Below, piece by piece: positions 1-10,677 of a stretch of DNA of 64,000 bases. A program made the position numbers and the translations under genes. The stretch is from positions 199,012,299 through 199,076,298 of the forward strand of contig CM041292.1 of the NCBI GenBank assembly GCA_023052935.1. Direction: 5' to 3'. This stretch comes from Piezodorus guildinii. Taxonomy: Eukaryota; Arthropoda; Insecta; Hemiptera; Pentatomidae. A model generated the notes under the pieces. It did no database searches. It had not been told where the DNA came from and was given only the letters and a program-made list of their open reading frames with translations. Each line of letters starts with the position of its first letter. Positions within the stretch are counted from its first letter, which is position 1.

Positions 1-426
1 GGCTAGAGGTGAAGAGGGAAAAGGAAAACCCCGGAGAAAACCCAGAGAAACCAGGTAGAGAGAAAAGGTAGATCTGTTTTGACTGTGAAAGTGTGAGGAC
101 CTCCAGGAGTTAGAGCTGCTGTCAGAAGAATAGAAGTTAATATCAACATTGTTAGCCTGTTCATTACTTATTTATTTTGTAAGTTATAATTATAAGTTAA
201 TTATAAAAATTGTGCCTGATTGTTATGAACCCAGACCTGAGAAAATAAAGTTTAGATTATTAAATATTGTGTAAATTAATTGTTTCCTTAAGAAATATTT
301 GTTTTTTAAAAATAAGCATATTATACTATATATAGTAAGGGAAAGTATTGCGATCGTGAAAATTTTCGAATTCCAGTTTTTAACGGAAATACACATTTTA
401 GTGTCCCCCGAGTCCAAATAACCAAG
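1..426 (+). repeat. left copy of an exact 426-bp duplication
   Basis: Bases 1-426 are identical to 10252-10677 by eye. The first 320 or so bases are not part of any other repeat seen here; the remainder is the start of a repeat A copy. After base 426 the two copies keep aligning but with scattered differences. The copy begins at the very edge of the window, so its true left boundary is unknown. Confidence 0.85.
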
Positions 427-1196
427 GCCAGCAAAAAGGTCTGTGTGTGTGTGGTAACTCCCGGGCGGCAACGGTAAGTCCTATGAAACTGAAATTTCAT
501 AATTAAGACAACTATACGCCTGAGAAGTTACAAAATCTTTTTCATCAAAATTAGCTTACCAGAAGAGCCACTTTATACCATGCATTTTGCACCTTTATTC
601 GATTTTCTCGAAAACGGTTCCAACGATTTTATTTAAACTCGCTATATCGATGTAAAATTTAATGGGCTTTAATATCATTTAGGTTTCATTCGAATTAAAA
701 TGGTCTGACAGGGCTTAAATACTGATATTTTAAATTTTCTTTCTCTGAAGTACCTTTAATTTTGTTGATTCTATAAAAATAACTATATTATCTTGTTAAC
801 ACAGATGAAAAACCGCTAAATATACAAGTTGGGCGAATTCGAAAAGCAACAAAAGGAGAAAACTAAAAAAATATTTTTTTTATGCAATTTTTTGTTTTTG
901 AACATAAGAACAGTAATATACATATATGATATAGTGTTGGAAAGCTAAAGATGTTAGAAAAAATATTATCTTATACTCAAGCTTTTAAAAGTTAGTAGAG
1001 AGTGATGAAAAGGTTATAAAATTAACTGATATTTACTGATATAACATAATTGATTATTTAATAAAACACATGTTTTTATCGAAAAAACAATTTAATTAAT
1101 TCTTTAAACTATTTTCATCTCTAACGGTATTTAAAAATTCTTAAATTGATTTTAACAAGGGTGGTAAGTGAAAGTCGTGTTTTGCGCCCATCAGAT
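322..1196 (+). repeat. repeat A copy 1
   Basis: Repeat A starts with agtaagggaaagtattgcga and ends with gtaagtgaaagtcgtgt followed by a ...gcaccaga-like end (here gcgcccatcaga). Internal landmarks are a TG microsatellite, ccactttatac, ggttt-cattc-gatt, and aaaggagaaaac. This copy lacks the usual actttcacttac outer motif at its left end. I see no coding capacity. It may be a non-autonomous DNA element of MITE or Helentron type; the class is unknown. Confidence 0.8.
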
Positions 1197-1575
1197 TTAA
1201 AAAAAATTAATTTCAGTTTAAAACTTCATTAAAGGCTATAGGATGAAGATACTATTATGTCTAAAATGAATAACTAGCCATTTCAGACCAAATCTGAGTT
1301 TTTCATAAGAGAAAAAAAATATGAATATATTTGAGCAAGTACTTGGGTGGTTATCAAATTCAATCAGAGGTTAACATGGTATTAGCTATAATAGGGTGAT
1401 TTCATTTTAAATGGAAGTTGGATCAATTTCAGAATTACAGGAATATTAACTAGTTTATAAGTTTTCAACATTTTCAAAATTATGTTTCGACTTGAATTTT
1501 CAGCTTTAATCCTCATCAATCAAAGGCTTTTTGGAAGATACCCTTTAAAGGTAGTAGCTGGTTCTGGCTCTCTCT

Positions 1576-1870
1576 AAAACCCATCAAGGGTCTTGGTCTT
1601 GGGTTTAGTGCATATAGAGATACGCCTGTTTCTAGGCCAGCAGCCGTGCAATGAGCTGATTAGGCCAAGATCACACTCAGCCGCCAGGTTTTTCACCATT
1701 TATGAGTACCAAATTTATTAAGGTTGAGTTTGCACGAGGAGGGTCTCCATACCCTAGGGTCATCTCATGGGTGAAATAACAGAATAAATAATATTCTGTC
1801 ACAGCCGGGATTAGAACCCAGGACCTGGAGAACAGTAGGCTAGTGCTCTATTCACTAGACCACGCCACTT
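1576..1870 (-). repeat. SINE-A copy 1 (tRNA-derived)
   Basis: This is the most diverged of five copies. Read on the minus strand, it begins with a tRNA-like head (box A-like tggtctagtg, box B-like ggttctaatcc). It ends near the shared gacccttgatgggtt motif. No clear target-site duplication is visible. Confidence 0.8.
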
Positions 1871-2267
1871 CATATCGCAAGAAAAACATTTTTCCCACAG
1901 AAATTATGTATATTAAAAATTAATTAGAAAAGGTGATATAAATTCGGATGTGTCAATTACTTTGTTACATTAGAGCATTAGTGCCTGTGTATTTCACACA
2001 GAGCGATTTTCAACATGTTTCACCATGCCACTTTCCTAGTGACGCACTTCCCCTGTGACGAAGTACTGCTGTCACGTTGAGGTAATATGTGACTGACTCG
2101 ACTGATAAGAGTTAAATTTCAATTTTCAAGAGCAAGTGAATAAGTGAACTCATGTGGCTAATTTAAATTTAAATATCATAATGTAAACAACTAATACATA
2201 ATTTTGAGGAGATAAGTTTATTTCTACAATAAAAGTGATGTTCTAGATTTGTATAAAAAATACTCAC

Positions 2268-2409
2268 TTTATAGTTTCTTTATCTTTAGAAATGGGAGTT
2301 GCAGTGTGTTGAGCAGGAGCGGGTGACGGAGCTGGTGATGGATAACGAACACCACCGCTTGGTTCAGCGTCCTGCTCTACACCTTCTTCGCTGTCAATAC
2401 TGCTTAAAC
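2268..2409 (-). CDS. KANSL1: KANSL1/NSL1 homologue, Ser/Pro/Ala-rich coding exon (fifth, last in window)
   Basis: This 142-bp exon has acceptor tgttattAG above 2409 and donor GTGAGT at 2267. Two bases complete a Gly codon, 46 codons follow, then two bases are left for the next exon. The peptide begins with an acidic stretch (LSSIDSEEGVEQDAEPSGG) and continues as a low-complexity linker, YPSPAPSPAPAQHTATPISK. Such disordered linkers precede the PEHE domain in KANSL1. That domain (which contacts the MOF acetyltransferase) is not seen between 1 and 2267, so it should lie to the left of the window. The call rests on splice sites, phase continuity and composition. Confidence 0.78.
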
Positions 2410-2662
2410 CTAATAACAAAAATAAATTATAAATTACCTAATTACAATACAAAAGAAACATAATATATTAACTTAAAGAAAAAAAATAGTTATAACCAGG
2501 AAAGATTGAATAATGGCGATTAATTGTTTAGTCATCTAATATTATAATACAAACAATTTTTAAAACAAATTAAAATGTTAATAAAGACAATTTAAAATTA
2601 TGAATGGTATGTGTGGAATCGAAAATTTATATTTATAATAAAAAAAAGCAAAATATAAATAT

Positions 2663-2942
2663 ATAGGTGGAAATAAATAATCAGGAGCCAGTCGTTAAAT
2701 AAAAATATTTTAATTTTGCTAACGTTTAGGTTCAAGCATACAGAGTTATATTATATAAGCATAGAGAGTTATAAAAGTTATAATCAGGGGCCTCCGTGAG
2801 CTATGTCAAGCATAAACATAAACTTGAGTTTATGCTTGACATGGCATATTGGCACCCTAATTATTGCACACATGCTTGAGCCGAAACATCGGCAAAATTA
2901 AAATATTTTTGAACGACTGACTCCTGATTATTTCTACCTATG
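2663..2942. mobile_element. fold-back element with about 70-bp inverted ends
   Basis: The left end (2663-2738) and the reverse complement of the right end (2869-2942) are about 85 percent alike over roughly 70 bases. They share ataggt-gaaata, caggag-cagtcgtt and atattttaattttgc. The middle carries a perfect hairpin at 2805-2840 with 13-base arms (gtcaagcataaac). The right arm contains gagccgaaacatcggc, related to the hammerhead-like repeats at 7311-7575 and 13250-13325. It is non-coding and lies in a KANSL1 intron. Confidence 0.7.
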
Positions 2943-3299
2943 ATAATTTAAACAGTCGATCATACATCCTCAACAAAATATAAGTAATAATAAAATCAAT
3001 CATTTGAATAAAGAATAAAACTGATATTTTATATTTCATTTTTAAAATTGTTATGCTGTTTTGAGGTACTTTTATTCCATCTTCAATAAAAATTAAATTA
3101 AGATTAATGTACCAACTAAATTATTTCTAAATTTCAATCCTCTTGTTAAGGAATTTGTCAAAAAAATGCCATTAACTTATTGAATATTTACATTTCCAAT
3201 TATATTTATATATATATATATTTGTTGACTCAATCAATCTTAATGCAGGTGATATAATTCACTACTAAAAAAGAAAAAAAAAAAAGTTATCTATTATTG

Positions 3300-3560
3300 T
3301 AGCTGGTCAAGATTAATTTTTCTACATAAATGATAAAATAGTACTTATTATTCTAGTTAAAATTGTATTGCTCTTGCTAAGATAGTATTATTCTACATTT
3401 ACAATATTATTCTATATTTATTGTATTATTCTATATTTCTGTTTTTTAGTTCTCACAGAATTTGTATTTTCATTTTTAATGTTATTTCTCTTATTATTGT
3501 TTATATTCTTGTAAAATGGGTGTAATGCCATCAATAAATAAATAATCAATTATAATTTTT
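3300..3560 (+). repeat. possible retroelement 3' tail
   Basis: Repeated tattattctatattt units are followed by gtaaaatgggtgtaatgcca and a (tcaa)taaataaataa end. This is the form of many invertebrate non-LTR retrotransposon 3' ends. No reading frame is left. The call is tentative. Confidence 0.35.
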
Positions 3561-3825
3561 TTTTTTTTTTATCATTTATTTTTACATCCACACCTGTCGC
3601 TCAGCCCGTGACAATAAGCGGATTTGATAACAATTGATATAAAGGGCATGTCAGCATGAGGGAGGTCGATACCCATTGGCATCTACTCCTAACCAATTAT
3701 AAATTTTTTAAAGGACTGTTAACTACTTAAAGCAATGTCTACAAACTATTTTAACACGTGGTTTTGATGCACAGTCTCAGGGATGGTAAAGAACTAGTCT
3801 GTTTCCAAAAGGGTCCACGATCAAA

Positions 3826-4075
3826 CATAATATTATGTATTTATGTTTTAACGGTGGGAATTCTAAAATTTACCTAACCAGATTTAACTAGAATAGAGAT
3901 CTTTAACGGGTACCTGACATCACACATGTTTGGGAAAACATTTTGCGTTCTTTCTGAAGGAGGGCAAAACTAAGGATTTTTAACTTTCATTAAAAGTTCT
4001 GGGTTCATCTGCTAGATTTGAACCCGCTATATTGGACAGGGAAAGCAGTTATGCTAGCCACTTTTTTCTGGCTAT
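3826..4075 (-). repeat. SINE-B, decayed copy
   Basis: On the minus strand it shows the SINE-B head (gtggctagcataactgc), a degenerate B box (gggttcaaat) and the conserved body (aggtaccc, aaagatct). The tail is lost. It lies in a KANSL1 intron. Confidence 0.65.
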
Positions 4076-4659
4076 TAAATGAACCAACATAATAAATATG
4101 ACATGTTTAAATTAAGCCTCCTCTACAGCAGGCCATCCATACACAGTTTTATCAATAGCCCTACTTTGTAGGACTACATTAGATATTGAAGGACTTTCAT
4201 TTTGACTCCTTTTTATTATTACAAATTTCAGTCTCTGATTTACGTTTATTGTTTTGAATAACTAATTGAAGTAATATTGAATAAAGATAATATAAAGAAA
4301 TGACGAATAAATCTTAAACAGATTTTTACTGAGTAAGAACCATCAACAAGACATTATTGAACTCCAGAGGATTATGGAAAGTGAATTTATATATTCTATT
4401 TCATATACTATTTTAAAACGAAAATGTTAAAGAGCAGCAATTTTTTTTAAGCCAAAATATTTGACTAAAATTAATGTACATATGATTTAATAACATGATT
4501 TTCCCCCATTTGTTTGAATTGCTGAATCATTTTTAATTATTAATTAGTGGTAAAGCTCCTTAAGTGGAAGAGGCTAAAATTAAGATGATTGATTTTCGGG
4601 GCCTCTTGTTCTTTTTATTTTCCCAGCAGTTTTTCATTATTTGCGATAATTTAGCTGTT

Positions 4660-5040
4660 TTTCTTTACTCCATTTTGTTCTAGTTCTCAGACTTTTGCCT
4701 TTGGTTTAACATCATAGTTTTCAACTTTTTTTTTTTTTCTCTAAAATTGTTTCTCGTGTCAATTTCTTCATTGGTAATTTTGGCTGATTTCAAGTCTTTT
4801 TTAACATTTTGAATCCATCCTCCATGAACAAGGAATGATATGTATTTTACTATTATCTTTGTTGGTCTGTAATGGAAAAGCCTAATTATGTGGCCATAGA
4901 ATTTAAGGAGTCTTTTCCTCATATCTGTCTTTATGTTAAAATATTTCTCGATTTTAGATGTTTTCTCTAATCAAAATATATTAAACGTTTTTGGTCCATC
5001 TTGGTTCCAGAATTTTTAAATTATTATTCCTTCTTTAGAT
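4660..5040 (-). pseudogene. non-LTR retrotransposon ORF2 C-terminal remnant
   Basis: A minus-strand reading gives RKILEPRWTK, then (after frame breaks) KIEKYFNIKTDMRKRLLKFYGHIIRL, followed by RPTKIIVKYISF and W-x-x-x-V-K-x-D-L. This order matches the region after the reverse transcriptase in many invertebrate LINE proteins (RKILGP..., RLKFYGHxxRM, W-x-x-x-V-x-x-D-L). Stops and frameshifts make it dead. The clade is not determined. Confidence 0.7.
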
Positions 5041-5115
5041 TTTCCATATCAAATTTCCTGTAGGAGAATAGCAACTCCCCCAGGATCCTTTCTAATATTA
5101 TAACTATATAATATT

Positions 5116-5402
5116 GGGATCACTTGGAGCTGGGTGGCTAGCATAACAGCCTCCTTTGCCAAAGGTCACAGGTTCAAACCCGCAGGTGGTCCTAGGATTT
5201 TTTAATAGGAGTAAAAAGTCCTTAGTTATGCTTTCAGAGGGGACATTAAAAGGTGGTCCTGAGCCTGTGCGATGTCAGTTACTCATTAAAGATCCCTATC
5301 CTAATAAAACCTAGATAGGCAAAATTTAGGACTCCCACTGTAGCATTGTCCGATTAGCGATATTAGCATAAAGTGACGTTAAATAAAAAAACAAAACAAA
5401 CA
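5116..5402 (+). repeat. SINE-B full-length copy with target-site duplication
   Basis: This 287-bp tRNA-derived SINE is flanked by the 14-bp duplication aactatataatatt (5102-5115 and 5403-5416). The head contains gctgggtggctagcataaca and the B box ggttcaaaccc. The body has ttaaaaggtggtcctgagcc and aagtgacgttaaat. The tail is A-rich with AAAC units. It lies in a KANSL1 intron, same strand as the window. Confidence 0.9.
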
Positions 5403-5570
5403 AACTATATAATATTATTGTATATAATAAATATATTAATATTAATTAATAAATATACAGAATATAATAAATATATGATATTATATTCTGATTAAAAAGA
5501 ATCAGAATGTAATTACTAATAACTGAGAGGATAGATAATACTAAAATTTGACTAATTTTGATGACTTTAC

Positions 5571-5663
5571 CTGTTGAATGTTTTCGCCTTTGTCGGAAAC
5601 CTTCTAAATTTAAGCTAGCATTCCTCCTCCTTCTTCTACCCCTCGCGATTTTTCTACGAAGCT
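5571..5663 (-). CDS. KANSL1: KANSL1/NSL1 homologue, small Arg-rich coding exon (fourth)
   Basis: This 93-bp exon has acceptor ccattttAG above 5663 and donor AG|GTAAAG at 5570. It begins with two bases completing a Lys codon, runs 30 codons and ends with one base. The peptide LRRKIARGRRRRRNASLNLE is very basic and continues FRQRRKHSTG. Vertebrate KANSL1 also has Arg-rich linkers before the PEHE region, so this is a plausible equivalent, but there is no diagnostic motif here. The call rests on the consensus splice sites, the matching phase on both sides and the raised GC content. A second AG directly after the first leaves a two-base ambiguity at the acceptor; phase favours the first. Confidence 0.75.
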
Positions 5664-6647
5664 CTAAAATGGAACAAAGAAAAATATATAATTAATACTA
5701 AAACTGTTATCAATAATTTTAAAATATAATGAAAGTTGCTAGATTATAGGAAAATAAGAACAATAAATTGGAGTATTCAGTTAATATAGACATTAAGCTT
5801 TAAGATAATTAAACAGTTTATAGATAGATCCAATTAAATTAATTAACAAGACTCATATGCAAAATGTCACAAGAGATCAATCATTTTATTGCATATTTTA
5901 CATTAATTTATACTCGAATTATACACTAATTAAGAATGGATATATTCCAGATGGGTTAGTCAAACAATGAAATCAGCTTAACTATACTTAAAAAATGAGT
6001 CATTGCGGTACTCCTATGCCATAAATAATCAAAACACATCATTGTTAATCTTGACGACCACGTGGTTTATCTTCCTACCGAATTTTTAACAGGAAATTAT
6101 TGATATACATTAGACGCAAATTAGTACGATATTAGAGCAAGCATTGTGTTTATGTACAGTAGCTGTAATTATGAGCTATGACATTTTGTCAAGTTGTTTA
6201 TTAGTTTTCTCAGGGGCCCTAATGGCTTAACTTCTTTGGTTCATTGAGCAAAAATAAACAGATTAGTCAGATGATGTTTGTAACAGAAAAAATTGCCTAT
6301 CACATATACAATGACATTTAATCCCTACTAGTTCTATAAATTAAAATCATACTCTATACAGATCAAATATAGATTCATTTAAAAAATGATGATAATTTAA
6401 TAAAAAAGAAGCTTTAGTGATAGTTAAAACATCTGGTGAAGTAGCCGCACAACACAAATTTTACATTTTTTTTTTAATAATTAAAAAAAATGTTTTCTAG
6501 TAATTCAATAGAGTTAAGAATATATTTTTTCAATTTTTGACAATCACACTTCTGCTTTTTATATATTTCATACATATCAAATGTAAAACTGATAAACAAT
6601 TCAAATACGACACTAACTGGCTGATACAGCATGAGCAGCAGCTTTAC

Positions 6648-6809
6648 TTCTTTGCAGGTCCACAACATGATGTTCATTATTTCCCGCGGGCCTTCCTCCT
6701 CTTGATTTTTCTTCGCCAGGGACCAATGCTTTACCCTGTATCCGACTCGCACGGTTTTGCCAATCTGGACACTTCATAACTGCATTGTAATGTACACTAG
6801 CTGAAACAT
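6648..6809 (-). CDS. KANSL1: KANSL1/NSL1 homologue, internal coding exon (third)
   Basis: This 162-bp exon has acceptor gtggtttAG above 6809 and donor GTAAAG starting at 6647. Its first two bases complete a codon begun by the previous exon (G plus AT gives Asp). The product then reads DVSASVHYNAVMKCPDWQNR, which fits the KANSL1 motif D-V-P-x-S-x-H-(F/Y/W)-x-x-(M/L)-x-(K/R)-x-x-x-W-Q that follows the HPVLxF block in order. The rest is basic and Gly-rich. The donor is the weakest of the set (GAA|GTAAAG). If the intron were retained, translation would continue 11 residues to a TAG at 6613-6615, so a short isoform is possible but unproven. I prefer splicing because the next exon continues the frame exactly. 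Confidence 0.82.
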
Positions 6810-7089
6810 CTAAACCACAATAATTTAATTAATAAGAGGAATAAATAATTAATAATTTAATTTCATAAACTTTCATGTTTTTATCAAGCATGTACTTAAC
6901 AAACAGCAGAAGGCTGAAGACTAAATAAGAAACAGATATGCTAACGATGTGCCACATGATCATGGTTAACATGGTGATAGTACTTTCAAGATACATTTAA
7001 AAAAAACTGTCGGAGAAGCTGGTTGGTGCGGGATGTGGTCACTTATCAGACAAACTTAATTTATTTTTAATGATGGAGTTGGCGTTGAG

Positions 7090-7297
7090 AATATTAGATG
7101 AGGAAGATGGTAGGGGTGCTATCATCAGAAAGAAACAAACATTAAAAATAAGGAATTATTTTGTGTACCAACGTAAAGACTTCTTTAGACACCGTCTCAG
7201 AGACTCCCCCGTCGGCACACAATTAAAATAAATACTAATTTTTAATGTGTGTTTCTCTCTGATGACCGCACCCCCAACCATCTTCCTCATCTAATAT
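7090..7297. repeat. long inverted repeat (62-bp arms)
   Basis: The arms 7090-7151 and 7236-7297 are about 90 percent complementary (aatattagatgaggaagatgg...attaaaaat) with a loop of roughly 84 bases. It could fold into a stable stem in the KANSL1 pre-mRNA. It is adjacent to the hammerhead-like cluster and may be part of the same mobile element. Confidence 0.75.
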
Positions 7298-7310
7298 TTT
7301 ATTCTAATAC

Positions 7311-7620
7311 CGATGTTTTGGCTTACATTGTGAGCCTTAATCACGTCTGAATCTGAAGTGTATATCTCGTACTTGATGAGAAGCTGATTAGATGTGGATC
7401 ACCAAGAAAACACACTAACAATGAGAGAAACTTATTTCATTTGTGTTTTGGCCTACATTGTGGGCCTTTATGAGATCTAACTCTGATGAGTATATCTCAT
7501 ACTTTTTGACATACTCTCTCATAGTCAGCCCTGATGAAGTGATGAAGGCCCACAATGTAGGCTGAAACATCGGCTCACAAATAAAATAAGCTAGTCTTAT
7601 AGGTGTATTTTCTGGGTGAC
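7311..7620 (+). repeat. Penelope-like terminal-repeat remnant with hammerhead-like motif
   Basis: Two direct repeats (7311-7378 and 7441-7507, each with tttggc-tacattgtg-gcctt and gtatatctc-tactt) are followed by an inverted third unit. The third unit reads CTGATGA (7531-7537), then aaggcccacaatgtaggct, then GAAACATCGGC. Hammerhead ribozymes have the core CTGANGA, stem II, GAAA. Here stem II is GCC/GGC with an acaatgta loop. An 8-base duplication (tgatgaag) separates CTGATGA from stem II, so this copy is probably inactive. Such motifs are known from terminal repeats of Penelope-like elements; the assignment here is inference. Confidence 0.5.
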
Positions 7621-7744
7621 AACACCCCTAATAAACTTGTCCATCATATAGTCCCAACGGTCAACAACTACTCCATCATTAAAAAGAAAAAGTAATATCA
7701 TTAAATATTTTTTCTAATACACGCTTAAAAAACTAAATGTTCAA

Positions 7745-7915
7745 GTTAAACAAAAAAAATAATAAATAAATTAAAGAGAAATGGGAGAGGCTGTGAGTGA
7801 ATCCCTATTTAATTATCTGCTTGAAAAAGATCTCCCGGGACTAGGATTCGAACAAACTTTGGCGTAGTAGGCTAACGCACTTTAAAATCGCCTCCTATTA
7901 AAACTATACCAAACC
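7745..7915 (-). repeat. SINE-C, tRNA-like repeat (single copy)
   Basis: The minus strand reads gtgcgttagcctactacgcc, then tttgttcgaatcctagtccc. This is a tRNA-like T-arm with B box gttcgaatcc. It is followed by an AT-rich body ending in attatttttttt. The head resembles a tRNA anticodon/T-arm region, but no cloverleaf can be closed. It is a third SINE type and lies between two KANSL1 exons. Confidence 0.5.
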
Positions 7916-7974
7916 TTATTAATGTCAGATTAACAAGCACACATACAAAGAAGTTAATTTATATTTCTACTCAC

Positions 7975-8264
7975 CATGAGCGAAGGAAAGCACTGGGTGG
8001 AACCCTGGGTCGAGGTAGGCAACCCTTTGAGAAACAGGCAGCGTAGAAAGAGGTTCTGCCGGTTGACCTGGTTCGGTGCGACTAGTACAGAGCCCACAAC
8101 CTGGAAGGCTTGTGTTACAGGAACATCGGAGGCTGGCACTTCGAGCGGCTTTTTTGTTGGTTCGATGGAGCCCGCTTAGCTGTAGGATTCGGCGCTTACC
8201 AAACGAACCTGGAATTAATCCACGTGTCCTACTACAGCTACTTTCCCCTTTTTCGCTGTTACAT
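7975..8264 (-). CDS. KANSL1: KANSL1/NSL1 homologue, internal coding exon (second)
   Basis: This 290-bp exon is clearly more GC-rich than its surroundings and is open in one minus-strand frame. The acceptor is tgtttttAG before 8264. The donor is GTGAGTAG starting at 7974. The first base completes the GG left by the previous exon (giving Gly), followed by 96 codons and one base. The protein contains SCSRTRGLIPGSFGKRRIL, matching the KANSL1 block A-R-T-R-P-(V/L)-L-x-x-K-K-R-R-L. It also has the cysteine cluster CSCNTSLPGCGLC and then RVAYLDPGFHPVLSFAHG, matching the family's L-D-x-x-x-H-P-V-L-x-F. The preceding intron is about 7.4 kb and is filled with repeats. Plus-strand open frames across this exon are antisense shadows. 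Confidence 0.92.
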
Positions 8265-8493
8265 CTAAAAACATAAAATAAAACTTTTAATATAAACATA
8301 ATATAATGAAATAAACATTCAACAACTTTTATAATAAGTTTAAATGAGTAACTACATGAAAGAGTATGAGTCAGTTCATTTCAAAATTAAATGATTAAAA
8401 TATTATTATTTAAATAAAATAATTTTAAAAATATTCATCTTCAGGCACTCTGGTAAGAGCGATCAAAGAAATATTGATAAATATTTTTAAAAA

Positions 8494-9165
8494 TCTGGTG
8501 CGCACAACACATGGATTTACTTTTAATCCGTTGTTAAAATCAACTTAAGAATTTTTAAATAAATTTAGAGATGAAAAGAAATTGTTATAAATAGAAACTA
8601 GTCTTTTATTTAATGACCTATTATATTACTATCTACGACAATCAGTGATTTTTATCGGCTTTTCATCACTCTCTGTTAACTTTTACAATTTCGTATAATA
8701 TTTTAATAATATTTTTTCTAAAATCTTTAGCTTTCCAACAGTATATTATATATATATGTGTTATTGTTCTTGTGTTTAAAAAATAAAAATTACATTAAAA
8801 AAATAATTTTGCAGTTATCTCCTTTAGTTGGATATTGAATTCTTTAACTTGTATATTTATCCATTTTTTATCAATGCTAAAAAGATGGTTTATTTTTATG
8901 AATCTACAAAATTAAAGGTACTTTAGGGAAGAAAATTTATTTATAAATAACGACATTTAAGCTCTGTCAGAATATTTCAATCAGAATGAAACCTACATCA
9001 AATTGAAGCCCATTAAATTTCACATAGATATAGCGAGTTTAATCAAAATCGTTAGAGAAAATTGCAAAAAGGTGCAAAACACAAGGTACAAAGAACCTTT
9101 TCCGATTGGCTGATTTTGATGAAAAAGTTGTTGTAGCATCTCAGGCATATTCACTTGTGCGACTT
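8494..9165 (-). repeat. repeat A copy 2 (truncated)
   Basis: This reverse copy starts with tctggtgcgcacaacac, the complement of the family's right end. It keeps the internal landmarks gctttccaac, aaattaaaggtactttag and aatcaaaatcgtt. It ends before the TG microsatellite and left end. Confidence 0.8.
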
Positions 9166-10251
9166 TTCATTAATAAACTACTATAAAATTAAAATAAACA
9201 TTCATTATTTATTAGTACAAAATAATGATAACTTTTCAATAATCTACTAAGTAAATGAACACTTCTTCTTGAGGTTAGTTGCTCTTTGATAGGTGGGCTA
9301 ATGTAATACTAGGTATCAAATTGTTCCAAATGAATAATAAGAAATATAATCGCTAGTTATTAGGCATTAGGATTTTTTTTTTTTTTTCCCAAAAAGGATA
9401 GAAATAAAATAATTTTAACAAGCAAAGGGTACTGCTAATTTACTTTGTTAATAAAGTTTGTGAATTATCACATTAATCAATTACACATTGAAATCTCATA
9501 AGCAATTAGAATAATACCTCAGTGTGCTAATAGGATTGTATTTATTTATTTTTTTTTATTTTTAAATACTGCTTTTCATTAACCATCAAAGTCTAATTTC
9601 TTCAATTTGGATGTAAAAACATAAAAAAGACACAAGAATACTAGCTGCTACCCATTGATTTGCTGACTAATATTTTATTTTGAGTTGATATAATTTTAGG
9701 TATATACCTTCATAGTGAGAGTAAATATTATACATATAACTTAGCTAATGGTCAACCAGGTAAGTTACCTTTTTACTTTCACTTATTGTGAATATTGTGA
9801 CTCCTTAAGTTTGAATGAAATTGAAAAAAAAAAAAAAATATATATATAAATTATATATATATATATTTTTTTACTTAGGAGTGGGGAGAAATGTAATATA
9901 CCCACTATAGAAGGAATTTTTTATTGTTAGAAATATTTTTATTTTATTTTGACAGGCTAACAATCTTATAATTAATATTGTGTTATGCAGGCTAACAATC
10001 ATGTTTAGGTATTGACAGCTTTAATTGTATGTTTATGGTCACTATTTTGGAAGCTTATTACAAATATGTAGACTCCATTTTGGATACTAACCAAAACCAC
10101 TGCCAGATCTATCTTCTAGTCTTAATTAATGAAATTCACATATTCCACAAGCCAGTTTTTAATATCCACTATAATAGAAGAATCAATTATTTAAAAAGAA
10201 GATCCAGAATCAAAAATAAAACATTTGTTAAAGAAGAAACTTAATTTTGTT

Positions 10252-10677
10252 GGCTAGAGGTGAAGAGGGAAAAGGAAAACCCCGGAGAAAACCCAGAGAA
10301 ACCAGGTAGAGAGAAAAGGTAGATCTGTTTTGACTGTGAAAGTGTGAGGACCTCCAGGAGTTAGAGCTGCTGTCAGAAGAATAGAAGTTAATATCAACAT
10401 TGTTAGCCTGTTCATTACTTATTTATTTTGTAAGTTATAATTATAAGTTAATTATAAAAATTGTGCCTGATTGTTATGAACCCAGACCTGAGAAAATAAA
10501 GTTTAGATTATTAAATATTGTGTAAATTAATTGTTTCCTTAAGAAATATTTGTTTTTTAAAAATAAGCATATTATACTATATATAGTAAGGGAAAGTATT
10601 GCGATCGTGAAAATTTTCGAATTCCAGTTTTTAACGGAAATACACATTTTAGTGTCCCCCGAGTCCAAATAACCAAG
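10252..10677 (+). repeat. right copy of an exact 426-bp duplication
   Basis: This is the partner of 1-426, in direct orientation and 10251 bases away, inside a KANSL1 intron. The similarity begins abruptly at ggctagagg (10252). It runs into repeat A, where identity drops to roughly 95 percent. Confidence 0.85.

Noticed and set aside
223..471. 82-residue minus-strand open frame, similar ones at 10474-10757 and a plus-strand one at 62110-62325
   Set aside because: These frames fall inside repeat A, differ between copies and are not conserved as protein.
6474..6752. 92-residue minus-strand open frame over the third KANSL1 exon
   Set aside because: It uses a different frame from the phase-consistent exon and runs into AT-rich intron.
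7976..8276. two plus-strand open frames over the second KANSL1 exon
   Set aside because: They are antisense shadows of the minus-strand exon, which has matching splice sites and family motifs.
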